Notes under the pieces: generated by a model
Databases searched by the model: none
What the model was told of the DNA's origin: nothing
Seen by the model: the letters and a program-made list of their open reading frames with translations, nothing else
Translations under genes and position numbers: made by a program
Source of the DNA: Acrocarpospora catenulata
Lineage (GTDB): Bacteria; Actinomycetota; Actinomycetes; Streptosporangiales; Streptosporangiaceae
Assembly (NCBI RefSeq): GCF_018476525.1
Contig: NZ_JAHCST010000020.1
Span: forward strand, 1 to 64,000
Direction of reading: 5' to 3'
DNA length: 64,000 nucleotides
Part shown: positions 45,686-54,755 of the stretch, piece after piece
How positions within the stretch are numbered: the first letter of the stretch is position 1
How the letters are laid out: each line of letters opens with the position of its first letter

Positions 45686-45993
45686 TTATCCACAGGAACG
45701 TTCAGTGAACATGAATTAGATTCGCGTTCATCAAACCGGTAACGGCCACCTCAGCCGCAGGTAGACGCTCGGATTCCTCCGGGTTTGTCCACAACCGCCA
45801 GAGTTATCCACAGCGTTATCCACCGGTTTCCCCCGTCTTCCACAGCCCGATCGACACCTCTGTCCACAGACCTCAGCGCCCCCAGGAGCCCCACCAACCA
45901 CAGGCTCCGAAGCCCCAGATCCACAGACGCCTCCACCGGGTGCACGTCCAGACCGGGACCCCCGTTCTGGACGCTGTCCAACCTCTGTCCACA
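45686..45993 (+). promoter_or_regulatory. Cluster of DnaA-box-like sequences
   Basis: Perfect boxes: TTATCCACA at 45686-45694 and 45804-45812, and TTGTCCACA at 45785-45793. One-mismatch boxes: TTATCCACC at 45816-45824, and CTGTCCACA at 45860-45868 and 45985-45993. Two-mismatch copies lie at 45836 and 45917. All share the TCCAC core and the same orientation. TTGTCCACA is the preferred Streptomyces DnaA box and TTATCCACA the E. coli one. No dnaA or dnaN gene is nearby, so this is not the canonical oriC. DnaA titration or a DnaA-controlled regulatory region is the likely meaning. Confidence 0.7.
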
Positions 45994-46154
45994 GGTACGC
46001 ACCAAATCCAGATCTGGCCCAGATTGACCACGAACTTGAGGCCCGAACGGATTCCCCGACGTAGTCCCGGTTGAAGACCGATTCCGCATACCAGGCGAGC
46101 CGCCCGGCCCCGCTCTGTACCGTGACCCCGCCCTCACCCCTTTGGAGACCGCCC

Positions 46155-49100
46155 ATGCGGATCACGCTCACCGTGGTCGGACCCCCCGGGAACGCCCGCG
46201 ACCTCCTCGTGGAGGGCGACGAGACCACCACCGTCGCCGCCCTGGCCACCGCGCTGGAGAGCCCGGCCGCCCGCCCCTCCAACGTGGTACGCCTCCCGCG
46301 CGCCCGGGCCCCGTACGGCCTGGACACCGGCCTGGACCGCCACCCCCAGGACCACCCCGACCCGGAGATCTGGCTGGACGGCCGCCGCCTCGACCCCGAG
46401 GCCAGGGCCTTCGGCCTGCTCCGCGACGGCGACCGCATCGCCCTGGACCGGCGGGCCGCCCCGCACACGGTGATCGAGGAACCCGGCGGCATGGTGGAGC
46501 TGCGGGTGATCGGCGGCCCCGGCGCGGGCACGGTCCACCGGCTGGCCCTGGGCACCCATGTGATCGGCTCAGACCCGGCCTGCGCGATCGCCGTACCGGA
46601 CGACCAGGAGCTGCCGCCGGAGGCCGCCGTGGTGCGGCTGGTCCCCTCGGGGATCACGGTGAGCGCGGCCGAAGGCGTACCGACCCTGGACGGCGAGCCC
46701 CTGGGGGAGGCCGTCGCGTGGCCGGAGCGCGCGGTGCTGGCCTGCGGGAACTCGGCCTTCCAGATCGGGTTGATCGAGCCCCCGGACGCCCACCTGGACG
46801 CCCTCCCGGACGGCGGCCTCGCCTACAACCGGCCACCCCGGCTGCGCCCGGCCGACCGGACCGTCCGGCTGGCCGTGCCGCAGGAGCCCAAGAAGGCCGA
46901 GGGCATGCGGCTCCAACTGCTGGCCGCGTTCCTGCCGGCCGTGTTCGGCCTCGTCATGGCGGTGGTCTTCCAGACCTGGTACTTCCTGCTGATCGCCTTC
47001 ATGACCCCGATGATCATGATCGGGCAGTGGGCGAGCGACCGGCGGCACGGCCGCAAGCAGCACCGCCAGGCACTCAAGGAGTACCGCCTGGAGCTGGAGG
47101 AGTTCGAGCGGAAGGTCGCCGACGCCTGCCGCGCCGACGAGCGGGCCCGCAGGGCCGCCGCGCCCGACCCCGCCGAACTACTGCTCACCGCAACCGGCCC
47201 GCGCCGCCGCCTCTGGGAGCGCCGCACCCACGACCCGGACACGCTGCGCCTGCGGGTCGGCCTCGCCGACCTCCCCGCCGAGATCGAATTCGACCAGGAG
47301 CGGAAAGAGCCCACGATCTCGACGAATGTCCCGGTCGCCCTGGCGATGCAGCGCCTGGGCGTCGCCGGAGTGACCGGCCCCCGGCGCGCCGCCCTGGGCA
47401 CCGCGCGCTGGCTGATCGGCCAGGCCGCCACCCTGCACAGCCCTCGCGACCTGGCCATCGTCGTGCTCTCCACCCACCCGGACGCCGCCGACCAGTGGAA
47501 CTGGACCCGCTGGCTGCCGCACTGCACCACGCACACCGTCGACAGCGTCGCCCTGGTCGGCACCGACCCCGAGGCCGCCGCCCGCCGGGTGGCCGAACTG
47601 GCCGCCCTGGTCGCCGAACGCCAGGACGAGGAGAACGCCCCCCTGCTCCGCCCCGGCCGCCTCACCGGGGGCCCGTCCGGCTGGACCGAACTGGGCAGGG
47701 GCGCCCCGAAAGCCGCGGAACCCACCTTCGCCACCTACGACGAGCGCCCGTACGACATCCTGGTCGTGCTGGACGGCGCCCAGGTGCTCCGCGGCCTGCC
47801 CGGCATGCCGCAGGTGCTCCGCCAGGGGCCCCCGGCCGGGGTCTACACCCTGGCCATCGACGACGACCAGGCGCTGCTGCCCGAGGAGTGCGCCACCGTG
47901 GTCTCCTGCGCCGCCGACGGCACGCTCAGGCTCCGGGGCGGCGGCCTGGACGCGCTCGGCCGGATCCGCGCCGACCAGGTCTCCCCCGGATGGGCGGACC
48001 GGGTGGCCCGGGCGCTCGCCCCGCTCCGCGACGTGAGCCGCGACGACCCGGCCACCGCGCTGCCCGGCCAGGCCCGCCTGCTCGACCTGATCGACCTTGG
48101 CCGCACCCCCGGCCGGGACACCCGGGCGATCATCGGGGTCGGCCCCGACGGCCCGTACACGGTGGACCTGCGCCGGGACGGCCCGCACGCGCTGATCGCC
48201 GGAACCACCGGCGCGGGCAAGTCGGAGCTGCTGCAGACCCTGATCAGCTCGCTGGCGGCGGTCAACCGGCCGGACGAGATGACCTTCGTGCTGATCGACT
48301 ACAAGGGCGGCGCCGCCTTCAAGGAGTGCGTACGCCTCCCGCACACCGTGGGCATGGTCAGCGACCTGGACGGCCACCTCACCCAGCGGGCGCTCACCTC
48401 GCTGGCGGCCGAGCTCCGGCGCCGGGAACGGCTGCTGCTGGAGGCGGGCGCCAAGGACATCGACGACTACCTGGAGGCGCGGGACGCGGCCGAGCGCGGC
48501 ACCAGCTGGGTGCTCGGCGCGGCGGGGGTACGGCAGAGCAACGTCACCGGCCTGTTCGGCAGCCCCGTCAGGACCACCGCCCGAGCCGGCCAGGAGCCGC
48601 CTCCCCCGCTGCCCCGGCTGGTGCTGGTCATCGACGAGTTCGCCGCGCTGGTGGCCGAGCTGCCGGACTTCGTGGACGGGCTGGTGGACATCGCCCGGCG
48701 CGGACGCTCGCTCGGCATCCACCTGATCCTGGCCACCCAGCGGCCCGCCGGCGTGGTCACCGCCGACATCCAGGCCAACACCTCGCTGCGGATCGCCCTG
48801 CGGGTGACCGACGCGCAGGAGTCGTCCGACGTGATCGACGGGCCGGAGGCGGCGCAGATCCCGAAATCTCTGCCCGGACGGTGTTATGTCCGATCCGGCG
48901 CGGGGCCTGCGGTGGCCGTACAGACGGCCAGAATCGGCGGGCGGGCGCCGGGCGGGGACGCCCCGAGCGGCGAGGTGCGGGTCACCGACCTGCCGTGGAC
49001 GGCGCTCGGGCGGGCGCACACCCCCGGCCGCGCGGGCGTGGACTCCTCCGGCACCACGGACCTGGCCCGGCTGGTGGACCAGGTACGCACGGCCACCCGC

Positions 49101-50690
49101 TCCATCCCCCGCCAGCCCAGCCCCTGGCTGCCCCCGCTGCCCGAACAGGTCCTGGTGCCGGAGGGCGGACCCGAGGAGATCCCGTTCGGCCTCTCCGACC
49201 TGCCCTGGGCGCAGCGCACCCGGCCGCTGATGCTGGGCCCCGGCCACCTGCTGATCGCCGGAACCGCCCGGAGCGGCCGGTCCACCGCGCTGCGCACCAT
49301 CGCCGGCTCGATCGCCGCCACCACCTCCCCCGACGACGTACACCTGCACGTGATCGACTGCGGCTCCGGGGCGCTGCTGCCACTGGTCGCGCTCCCGCAC
49401 TGCGGCGCCGTGGTCACCCGTGACCAGCTGGAACGGGTGGAGCGCCTGCTCGCCCGGCTGCGTGCCGAGGTGGCCCGCCGCCAGCACCTGCTGGCCGAGA
49501 AGGGCTTCGCCTCGCTGGCCGAGGCCCGCCAGGCCGGGGTACGCGAACCCTGGCTGATCCTCATGCTGGACCGCTGGGAGGGATACACGGCCGCGTTCGA
49601 GAACTACGACTACGGACGCCTGCTGGACGCGCTGCTCCAACTGCTCAGGGAAGGCCCCGCGGTCGGCCTGCGCGCGGTGGTCACCGCCGACCGCTCCGGC
49701 CTGCTCGGCCAGGTCTCCACGGTCTTCGACGACCGGCTGGTGCTCCGCCTGGCCGACCCCGCCGACTACGGCCTGGCCGGGCTGCCGGCCAAGAACCTGC
49801 CCGCCTCGATGCCGCCGGGACGCGCGCTGTCGATGACCGAGCAGGGCCTGGTGGAGAGCCAGATCGCGCTGCTCGCCGACGACCCGTCAGGACCCGCCCA
49901 GGTGGCCGCCCTCCAGGCCCTGGCCCGTACGGCCGACTCCCCCAAACGCCCGCCCCTGCGGGTGGACGCGCTGCCCAACCGGATCACCGTGGACCAGGCG
50001 CTCGCCCTCGTCCCCGGCTTCGAACCGCCCTCCCCGCTCTGGGCGCTGATGGGCGCGGGCGGGGACGCGCTGGCCCCGGCCGGGCTGGATCTGCTGGCGC
50101 ACGGCCCCGCCGCCGTGGTGGCCGGTCCGTCCAGGTCGGGGCGCTCCTCGACGCTGCTCGCGGCCGCCCAGTCCTTCCTGGACCGGGGGGTTCCGGTGCT
50201 GGTCATCGCGCCCAGAAGGTCACCGTTGCGGGAGTTGCGTGGAGTGCTCGCCGTACTGGACGGCAATGCCAGGAGCCTGCGCGCGGAGGCCGGCGGAGAG
50301 GCCGGATTCGGGGGCCTGCCGGGGGCGCTGGACCCGCTCAAACTGGTCGAGGGCCAGCAGCGGTACGTCGTGATCGTGGACGACGCCGAGCTGATCTCGC
50401 CGGACTCGGCGCTCGGCTCGGCTTTGGACGAGATCCTGCGGACCGGGCGGGACGGAGAGCACGGACTGCTCGTCGCGGGCACCACCGGCGACCTGGCCAC
50501 CGCGTACCGGGGCTTCGTGGCCGAGGCCCGCAAGGCGCGCACGGGCCTGCTGCTGTCGGTGCAGAGCCCGGCGGACGGCGATCTGTTCAATGTGCGGCTC
50601 CCCCGGGGCGCGACCGGGGGGCCTCCAGGGCGCGGCCTGCTGGTGGTGTCGGGGAGCACCACCCCCATCCAGGCCGCCGTTCCGGACTAG
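46155..50690 (+). CDS. EssC/EccC-like type VII secretion ATPase with FHA domain
   Basis: A 1511-aa FtsK/SpoIIIE-family protein. An N-terminal ubiquitin- or FHA-like region (~1-95) is followed by an FHA-like domain (~113-205; GTHVIGSDPACAI), and two transmembrane helices at ~252-290. Three ATPase domains follow. D1 has an intact Walker A (AGTTGAGKSE, ~682) and Walker B (LVLVIDEFAAL). D2 (GTARSGRST, ~1035) and D3 (GPSRSGRSS, ~1324) have degenerate P-loops. The architecture matches EssC of type VIIb systems more than mycobacterial EccC. ATG 46155 follows GGAG. The only other ESX-type gene seen is the convergent WXG100 gene, whose end overlaps by 4 bases. Confidence 0.93.
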   Translation: MRITLTVVGPPGNARDLLVEGDETTTVAALATALESPAARPSNVVRLPRARAPYGLDTGLDRHPQDHPDPEIWLDGRRLDPEARAFGLLRDGDRIALDRRAAPHTVIEEPGGMVELRVIGGPGAGTVHRLALGTHVIGSDPACAIAVPDDQELPPEAAVVRLVPSGITVSAAEGVPTLDGEPLGEAVAWPERAVLACGNSAFQIGLIEPPDAHLDALPDGGLAYNRPPRLRPADRTVRLAVPQEPKKAEGMRLQLLAAFLPAVFGLVMAVVFQTWYFLLIAFMTPMIMIGQWASDRRHGRKQHRQALKEYRLELEEFERKVADACRADERARRAAAPDPAELLLTATGPRRRLWERRTHDPDTLRLRVGLADLPAEIEFDQERKEPTISTNVPVALAMQRLGVAGVTGPRRAALGTARWLIGQAATLHSPRDLAIVVLSTHPDAADQWNWTRWLPHCTTHTVDSVALVGTDPEAAARRVAELAALVAERQDEENAPLLRPGRLTGGPSGWTELGRGAPKAAEPTFATYDERPYDILVVLDGAQVLRGLPGMPQVLRQGPPAGVYTLAIDDDQALLPEECATVVSCAADGTLRLRGGGLDALGRIRADQVSPGWADRVARALAPLRDVSRDDPATALPGQARLLDLIDLGRTPGRDTRAIIGVGPDGPYTVDLRRDGPHALIAGTTGAGKSELLQTLISSLAAVNRPDEMTFVLIDYKGGAAFKECVRLPHTVGMVSDLDGHLTQRALTSLAAELRRRERLLLEAGAKDIDDYLEARDAAERGTSWVLGAAGVRQSNVTGLFGSPVRTTARAGQEPPPPLPRLVLVIDEFAALVAELPDFVDGLVDIARRGRSLGIHLILATQRPAGVVTADIQANTSLRIALRVTDAQESSDVIDGPEAAQIPKSLPGRCYVRSGAGPAVAVQTARIGGRAPGGDAPSGEVRVTDLPWTALGRAHTPGRAGVDSSGTTDLARLVDQVRTATRSIPRQPSPWLPPLPEQVLVPEGGPEEIPFGLSDLPWAQRTRPLMLGPGHLLIAGTARSGRSTALRTIAGSIAATTSPDDVHLHVIDCGSGALLPLVALPHCGAVVTRDQLERVERLLARLRAEVARRQHLLAEKGFASLAEARQAGVREPWLILMLDRWEGYTAAFENYDYGRLLDALLQLLREGPAVGLRAVVTADRSGLLGQVSTVFDDRLVLRLADPADYGLAGLPAKNLPASMPPGRALSMTEQGLVESQIALLADDPSGPAQVAALQALARTADSPKRPPLRVDALPNRITVDQALALVPGFEPPSPLWALMGAGGDALAPAGLDLLAHGPAAVVAGPSRSGRSSTLLAAAQSFLDRGVPVLVIAPRRSPLRELRGVLAVLDGNARSLRAEAGGEAGFGGLPGALDPLKLVEGQQRYVVIVDDAELISPDSALGSALDEILRTGRDGEHGLLVAGTTGDLATAYRGFVAEARKARTGLLLSVQSPADGDLFNVRLPRGATGGPPGRGLLVVSGSTTPIQAAVPD

Positions 50691-50959
50691 CGCGTCGCGG
50701 ACTCGATGTTGCCCCGGTAGGTGTTGATCACCCGGGACGCCTCGTTGAGCTCTTCCGACATCCGCTGGAAGGCGGCGCGGTAGTTCTGCCAGGAATCCCG
50801 GAACCGCTGGGCCCCGGGGCCGGTCCAGACCGTGCCGACCTTGGCCGCTTCGCGGTCCAGGGCCGCCATTGTGGCGCGGACCTGGTCGGCCTGCTGGGTG
50901 AACTGCGCGGCCATGCTCTGCATTTCCGCGGGGTCGCCCCCGAGCAAGCTGTGACTCAT
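50687..50959 (-). CDS. WXG100-family protein (type VII substrate)
   Basis: A 90-aa helical-hairpin protein with the central W-T-G turn (VGTVWTGPGAQRFRDSW, ~44) and two amphipathic helices. Such proteins form dimers and are exported by ESX/type VII ATPases, and the EssC-like gene lies tail to tail with this one. No YxxxD/E export motif is apparent at the C-terminus (NTYRGNIESATR). ATG 50959 has an AGGGA site about 6 nt upstream. Only one WXG100 gene is present, so a homodimer is likely. Confidence 0.92.
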   Translation of the reverse strand: MSHSLLGGDPAEMQSMAAQFTQQADQVRATMAALDREAAKVGTVWTGPGAQRFRDSWQNYRAAFQRMSEELNEASRVINTYRGNIESATR

Positions 50960-51148
50960 CTCGTTTCCCTTCGACGAGGTATGGGCGCCCTCACCGTAAG
51001 CAACCGGGTGGCCGATCGTCCCGGTTATACCTACTCGTTATGAAAGCGTCAGGGGCGTCCCAGGACCAACTCAGCAAGGGGCGACATCAGAGAGCTGTCG
51101 GGGTCTGCTTACACTCCCCTTTGTCAGGCTGTAGTGAGGGAGGTCCCG

Positions 51149-52891
51149 GTGGAAAAGGTCCTGATCGCCAATCGCGGCGAGATCGCGGTTCGCGTGGCCC
51201 GCGCCTGCGCCGATGCGGGCCTGGGCAGCGTTGCCGTCTACGCCGACCAGGACCTGGACGCGTTGCACGTCAAGGTCGCCGACGAGGCCAGGGCCCTGGG
51301 CGGCCAGAGTCCGGCGGAGACCTACCTGAACATCGAGAAGCTGCTCGCGGTGGCCCGGGAGACCGGGGCGGACGCGGTTCACCCCGGCTACGGCTTCCTC
51401 GCGGAGAACGCCGACTTCGCGCAGGCCGTCCTGGACGCCGGGCTGACCTGGATCGGGCCGCCGCCCGCGGCGATCACCGCGCTCGGCGACAAGGTGCAGG
51501 CCAGGCACATCGCCCAGCGGGTGGGTGCGCCGCTGGTGGCCGGGACCCCCGACCCCGTCTCCGGGGTGGACGAGGTGGTCGCCTTCGCCGCGGAGCACGG
51601 GCTGCCCATCGCGATCAAGGCCGCGTACGGCGGTGGCGGGCGCGGGCTCAAGGTGGCGCGCACACTGGAGGAGATCCCCGACCTATACGAGTCGGCGGTG
51701 CGGGAGGCCGTCACCGCCTTCGGGCGGGGCGAATGCTTCGTGGAGCGGTACCTGGACCGGCCCCGGCACGTGGAGACCCAGTGCCTGGCCGACAGCCACG
51801 GCAACGTGGTGGTGGTCAGCACCCGGGACTGCTCGCTGCAGCGCCGCCACCAGAAGCTGGTCGAGGAGGCGCCCGCGCCGTTCCTCAACGACGCTCAGCT
51901 CACGCTGTTGTACGACAGCTCCAAGGCCATCCTCCGGGAGGCCGGGTACGTCGGGGCCGGGACCTGCGAGTTCCTGGTCGGGCAGGACGGCACGATCTCC
52001 TTCCTCGAGGTCAACACCCGGCTCCAGGTGGAGCACCCGGTGACCGAGGAGGTGGCCGGGGTGGACCTGGTCCGGGAGATGTTCCGGATCGCCGCCGGGG
52101 AGCCTCTCGGGTACGGGGACCCCGCCCTGCGCGGTCACTCCATCGAGTTCCGCATCAACGCCGAGGACGCCGGACGCGGCTTCCTGCCCGCCCCCGGCAC
52201 CATCACCGCAATGCACGTCCCGTCCGGCCCCGGCGTACGGCTGGACGCCGGGTACGAGTCCGGAATGACGGTCCCGCAGTCCTTCGACTCCCTTGTGGCC
52301 AAACTCATAGTGACGGGCGCCACCCGGCGGGAGGCCCTGGAACGGGCTCGCCGGGCCCTGGCCGAGTTCACCATCGAGGGCATGCCGACCGTGCTGCCCT
52401 TCCACCGCGCGATCGTCACCGACCCCGCGTTCGTCTCGGAGCCCTTCTCGGTGCACACCCGGTGGATCGAGACCGAGTTCGTGAACACCATTCCCCCGTA
52501 CGAGGGCCCAACCGAGATCGCCGAGGCCGGGGAACGGGAGCGCATCACCGTCGAAGTCGGCGGAAAGCGCCTGGAAGTGGTCCTCCCCGCCGGTTTCGCC
52601 AACACCCGCTCCGAAACGAAGAAGGCCGCCCCCCGCCGGACGACCGGCGCGGCCCGCAAGACAGCCACCAGCGGCGACGCCCTAGTCAGCCCCATGCAGG
52701 GCACCATCGTCAAGGTGGTCGCCGCAGACGGCGACACAGTCGCCACCGGCGACATCATCGTCGTCCTCGAAGCAATGAAAATGGAACAACCCCTGACCGC
52801 CCACAAGCCCGGCACCATCACCGGCCTATCCGCAGCCGTCGGCCAAACAGTCACCGCAGGCTCCACCATCTGCGAAATCAAGGACGCCTAG
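51149..52891 (+). CDS. accA: Acyl-CoA carboxylase alpha subunit (biotin carboxylase + BCCP)
   Basis: A 580-aa subunit that carboxylates biotin and carries it. The biotin carboxylase part starts [20 protein letters not shown], has the ATP-grasp loop [12 protein letters not shown] and the [14 protein letters not shown] signature. After an Ala/Thr/Lys linker (~480-505) comes the biotinyl domain with EAMKMEQ. It should work with PccB and AccE (26-28 kb) and be biotinylated by BirA (15.9 kb), as AccA2 does in Streptomyces. GTG 51149 is chosen because GAGGGAGG lies 5 nt upstream; an earlier GTG at 51134 precedes it. Confidence 0.96.
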   Translation: MEKVLIANRGEIAVRVARACADAGLGSVAVYADQDLDALHVKVADEARALGGQSPAETYLNIEKLLAVARETGADAVHPGYGFLAENADFAQAVLDAGLTWIGPPPAAITALGDKVQARHIAQRVGAPLVAGTPDPVSGVDEVVAFAAEHGLPIAIKAAYGGGGRGLKVARTLEEIPDLYESAVREAVTAFGRGECFVERYLDRPRHVETQCLADSHGNVVVVSTRDCSLQRRHQKLVEEAPAPFLNDAQLTLLYDSSKAILREAGYVGAGTCEFLVGQDGTISFLEVNTRLQVEHPVTEEVAGVDLVREMFRIAAGEPLGYGDPALRGHSIEFRINAEDAGRGFLPAPGTITAMHVPSGPGVRLDAGYESGMTVPQSFDSLVAKLIVTGATRREALERARRALAEFTIEGMPTVLPFHRAIVTDPAFVSEPFSVHTRWIETEFVNTIPPYEGPTEIAEAGERERITVEVGGKRLEVVLPAGFANTRSETKKAAPRRTTGAARKTATSGDALVSPMQGTIVKVVAADGDTVATGDIIVVLEAMKMEQPLTAHKPGTITGLSAAVGQTVTAGSTICEIKDA

Positions 52892-52910
52892 CCCGCTCCA
52901 CGTTCGCCCT

Positions 52911-52942
52911 CAACCCTCCCGACATGCCCGCCGGGAGGGTTG
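52911..52942 (+). terminator. Hairpin terminator after accA
   Basis: A perfect 11-bp stem, CAACCCTCCCG (52911-52921) with CGGGAGGGTTG (52932-52942) around a 10-nt loop, begins 19 nt after the accA stop. A U-tract is lacking, as often seen in actinomycetes. The right arm leads directly into the first interspersed repeat copy. Confidence 0.7.
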
Positions 52943-53110
52943 GTTGCTGTGGAACTCCCACCCACCCTCCTGACCCGGCTCCGCCGGGAGGGACAACTGC
53001 CGTTCGGCGCGCGAAAGATTGGTTGCCGAGGAACCCGTCCCACGTGTTCCGTCATTGACTGTCGGTCGGATCCGGCTCCGCCGCGACATGCGCCAAGACG
53101 GCAACCACCC
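52939..53110. repeat. Interspersed non-coding repeat, short copy
   Basis: Two degenerate units start with GGTTGC-TGTGGAACTCCCAC and GGTTGCCGAGGAACCCGTCC, each ending near GGCTCCGCCG. They match the much larger block at 57.9-58.5 kb. The remainder of the 52892-53292 gap is non-coding, with the promoter and AAGGAGG ribosome site of the next gene at its end. Confidence 0.7.
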
Positions 53111-53292
53111 TGCGCAGCCGGGACCCCGGTTGAAGGTCAGAAGATGACGGGGAGATTTCGCGTAGAGCGGATATTTGTTTGGGAGCGGTGGTCTGGGGCG
53201 CGTGGGGTGGGGCTCGGGCGGATACGGTGGAGCCGTTGAGGAACCATATTGCGATGCCGTTCGTCCACAAGGGCGAAGGAGGCCTAAAAGCC

Positions 53293-54687
53293 GTGACCAA
53301 GACCCATCCGCTGGGCCGCGTGGGGGCCGCCGTTGCGGCGCTGTTCGTTGGCCTGGCCACGCTGCTGCTGCTCACCCCCACCGCACGTGCGGCGTCGTTC
53401 ATCGCCGCCCCACCCGACGTGACAACGGTGATCAACTCATGGAAGAGCGGTGACCCGCTCTTCGTCCAGCCAGGCTCACCGCTGACCTCGGCCCAGCAGA
53501 GCGACATCCGCACCGCTCTCAAGGAGTCCAAGGCCAAGATCTACGTGGTCTCCCTGCCGGACGCCACGGTGACCGAGGCCCAGGCCGGTCAGCTGATCAC
53601 CCAGCTCGGCACCGCACTCGACCAGAACGGGCGCTCCGCCGCCACCGTGGCCGTGCTGGACGGTATGAGCCTGTTCGCCGGCTCGACCGATCTGCCCAAG
53701 GGCGCGGCGGGCCAGCTGGCCAAGAAGGCCACCAGCGCCAACTCCGACGTGAGCACCGGCATGCAGGATTTCGTGAACCGGGTCAACATGATGGCCTCCG
53801 GCGACCGCTCCGGGGCGATGAGCAACAGCTCGGCCAGCGGTGGTGGCGGAGGCGGCGTCTGGATCGGCCTGCTCGGCGTCGCGGTGGTCGGCGGTGGCGG
53901 CATCTGGCTGATCTCCCGGCGTATGAAGCGGCAGCGCGAGGCCAAGGAGGCCGCCGAGCTCGCCGCCGTGCGGCAGACCGTGGAAGAGGACGTCACCAAG
54001 TTCGGCGAGGAGATCACCTCGCTCGACCTGGACGCCCGCATGCTCCCCGCAGCCGGAACCGACACCGACTGGCAGCACGCGCTGGACTCCTACGAGAAGG
54101 CCAAGACCGAGCTGGCCGCGGTCAAGCGCGCCGAGGACCTGGGCACCGTGACCTCCACCCTGGAGGACGGGCGCTACGCGCTCGCCGTGGTGAAGGCGAA
54201 GATCAACAACCTGCCCCTGCCGGAGCGGCTCCCGCCCTGCTTCTTCAACCCGCAGCACGGCCCGTCCGTGCGGAACGTGCGCTGGGCCCCGCCCGGCGGC
54301 GCCCTCCGCGACGTGCCCGCCTGCGCGATGGACGCCCAGGCCATCGAGCGCGGCTTCGACCCGCAGATGCGTGAGGTCGTGATGGCCAACGGCCAGCGCG
54401 CCCCCTACTGGAACGCCGGCCCGGCCTACCAGCCCTACGCCCACGGCTACTACGGCGGCTTCGACGGCGGCGGCCTGCTCACCGGCATGCTGGTCGGCAC
54501 CATGCTCGGCAGCGCCTTCGGCGGCTGGGGCATGGGCGGCTACGCCGCCGGTTACGCCGACGGCGCGGCCGCAGACAGCGTCGGCGGTGGCGACTGGGGC
54601 GGCGGCGGCGGAGACTGGGGTGGCGGCGGCAGCGACTGGGGCGGCGGCGACTTCGGTGGCGGTGACTTCGGCGGGGGCGACTGGTAG
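53293..54687 (+). CDS. Membrane protein with TPM-like ectodomain and EEDVTxFGEEI cytoplasmic domain
   Basis: A 464-aa protein. Signal sequence or TM1 (GAAVAALFVGLATLLLLTPTARA), an extracytoplasmic domain of ~140 residues with a TPM-like pattern (LTSAQQSDIRTALKESKAKI, YVVSLPDATV), then Gly-rich TM2. The cytoplasmic part opens with a charged helix and VEEDVTKFGEEITSLD, continues in helical segments, and ends in a long Gly/Tyr/Trp-rich tail of GGGDW units. Residues from VEEDVT on are homologous to the end of the pentapeptide protein downstream. Function is unknown. GTG 53293 is preferred over ATG 53254 because GAAGGAGG lies about 10 nt upstream. Confidence 0.83.
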   Translation: MTKTHPLGRVGAAVAALFVGLATLLLLTPTARAASFIAAPPDVTTVINSWKSGDPLFVQPGSPLTSAQQSDIRTALKESKAKIYVVSLPDATVTEAQAGQLITQLGTALDQNGRSAATVAVLDGMSLFAGSTDLPKGAAGQLAKKATSANSDVSTGMQDFVNRVNMMASGDRSGAMSNSSASGGGGGGVWIGLLGVAVVGGGGIWLISRRMKRQREAKEAAELAAVRQTVEEDVTKFGEEITSLDLDARMLPAAGTDTDWQHALDSYEKAKTELAAVKRAEDLGTVTSTLEDGRYALAVVKAKINNLPLPERLPPCFFNPQHGPSVRNVRWAPPGGALRDVPACAMDAQAIERGFDPQMREVVMANGQRAPYWNAGPAYQPYAHGYYGGFDGGGLLTGMLVGTMLGSAFGGWGMGGYAAGYADGAAADSVGGGDWGGGGGDWGGGGSDWGGGDFGGGDFGGGDW

Positions 54688-54716
54688 CCCGCGCATAAGG
54701 GTCTGTAAGGCTCATA

Positions 54717-54755
54717 CGGCCTCGCACGTAAGTGCGAGGCCGTTTCCTTTTGTTC
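54717..54755 (+). terminator. Rho-independent terminator
   Basis: A perfect 11-bp stem, CGGCCTCGCAC with GTGCGAGGCCG, closes a GTAA loop and is followed by TTTCCTTTTGTTCC. It lies 30 nt after the stop of the preceding membrane-protein gene and is one of the clearest terminators in the window. Confidence 0.93.

Larger units (their letters stand above)
45212..46154. other. Long AT-rich intergenic region between the Tad operon and the EssC-like gene
   Basis: A 943-base region without a convincing gene; open frames here lack ribosome sites and family resemblance. From about 45280 to 45600 it is much richer in A/T than the rest of the window and contains nested inverted repeats. From 45686 to 45993 it holds a cluster of DnaA-box-like sequences. 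A near palindrome GTTCA-G-TGAAC lies at 45700-45710. It should also contain the divergent promoters for the Tad operon and the EssC-like gene, but no clear -10/-35 pair could be chosen. Confidence 0.85.

Noticed and set aside
45208-45693. 161-codon minus-strand frame upstream of cpaB
   Set aside because: It lies in the AT-rich, repeat-bearing region, shows no codon bias or ribosome site, and has no recognisable domain.
45212-46154. Chromosomal origin of replication (oriC)
   Set aside because: DnaA boxes and AT-rich DNA are present, but dnaA, dnaN, recF, gyrB and rpmH are absent and the flanking genes are not those of a bacterial origin.
45731-46657. Minus-strand frame reading through the DnaA-box cluster
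   Set aside because: The VDN/CGQ-like peptides are just translations of the TCCACA boxes, and the frame overlaps the start of the EssC-like gene.
47178-49640. 820-codon frame antisense to the EssC-like gene
   Set aside because: Shadow of a clearly coding gene with intact FHA and Walker motifs.
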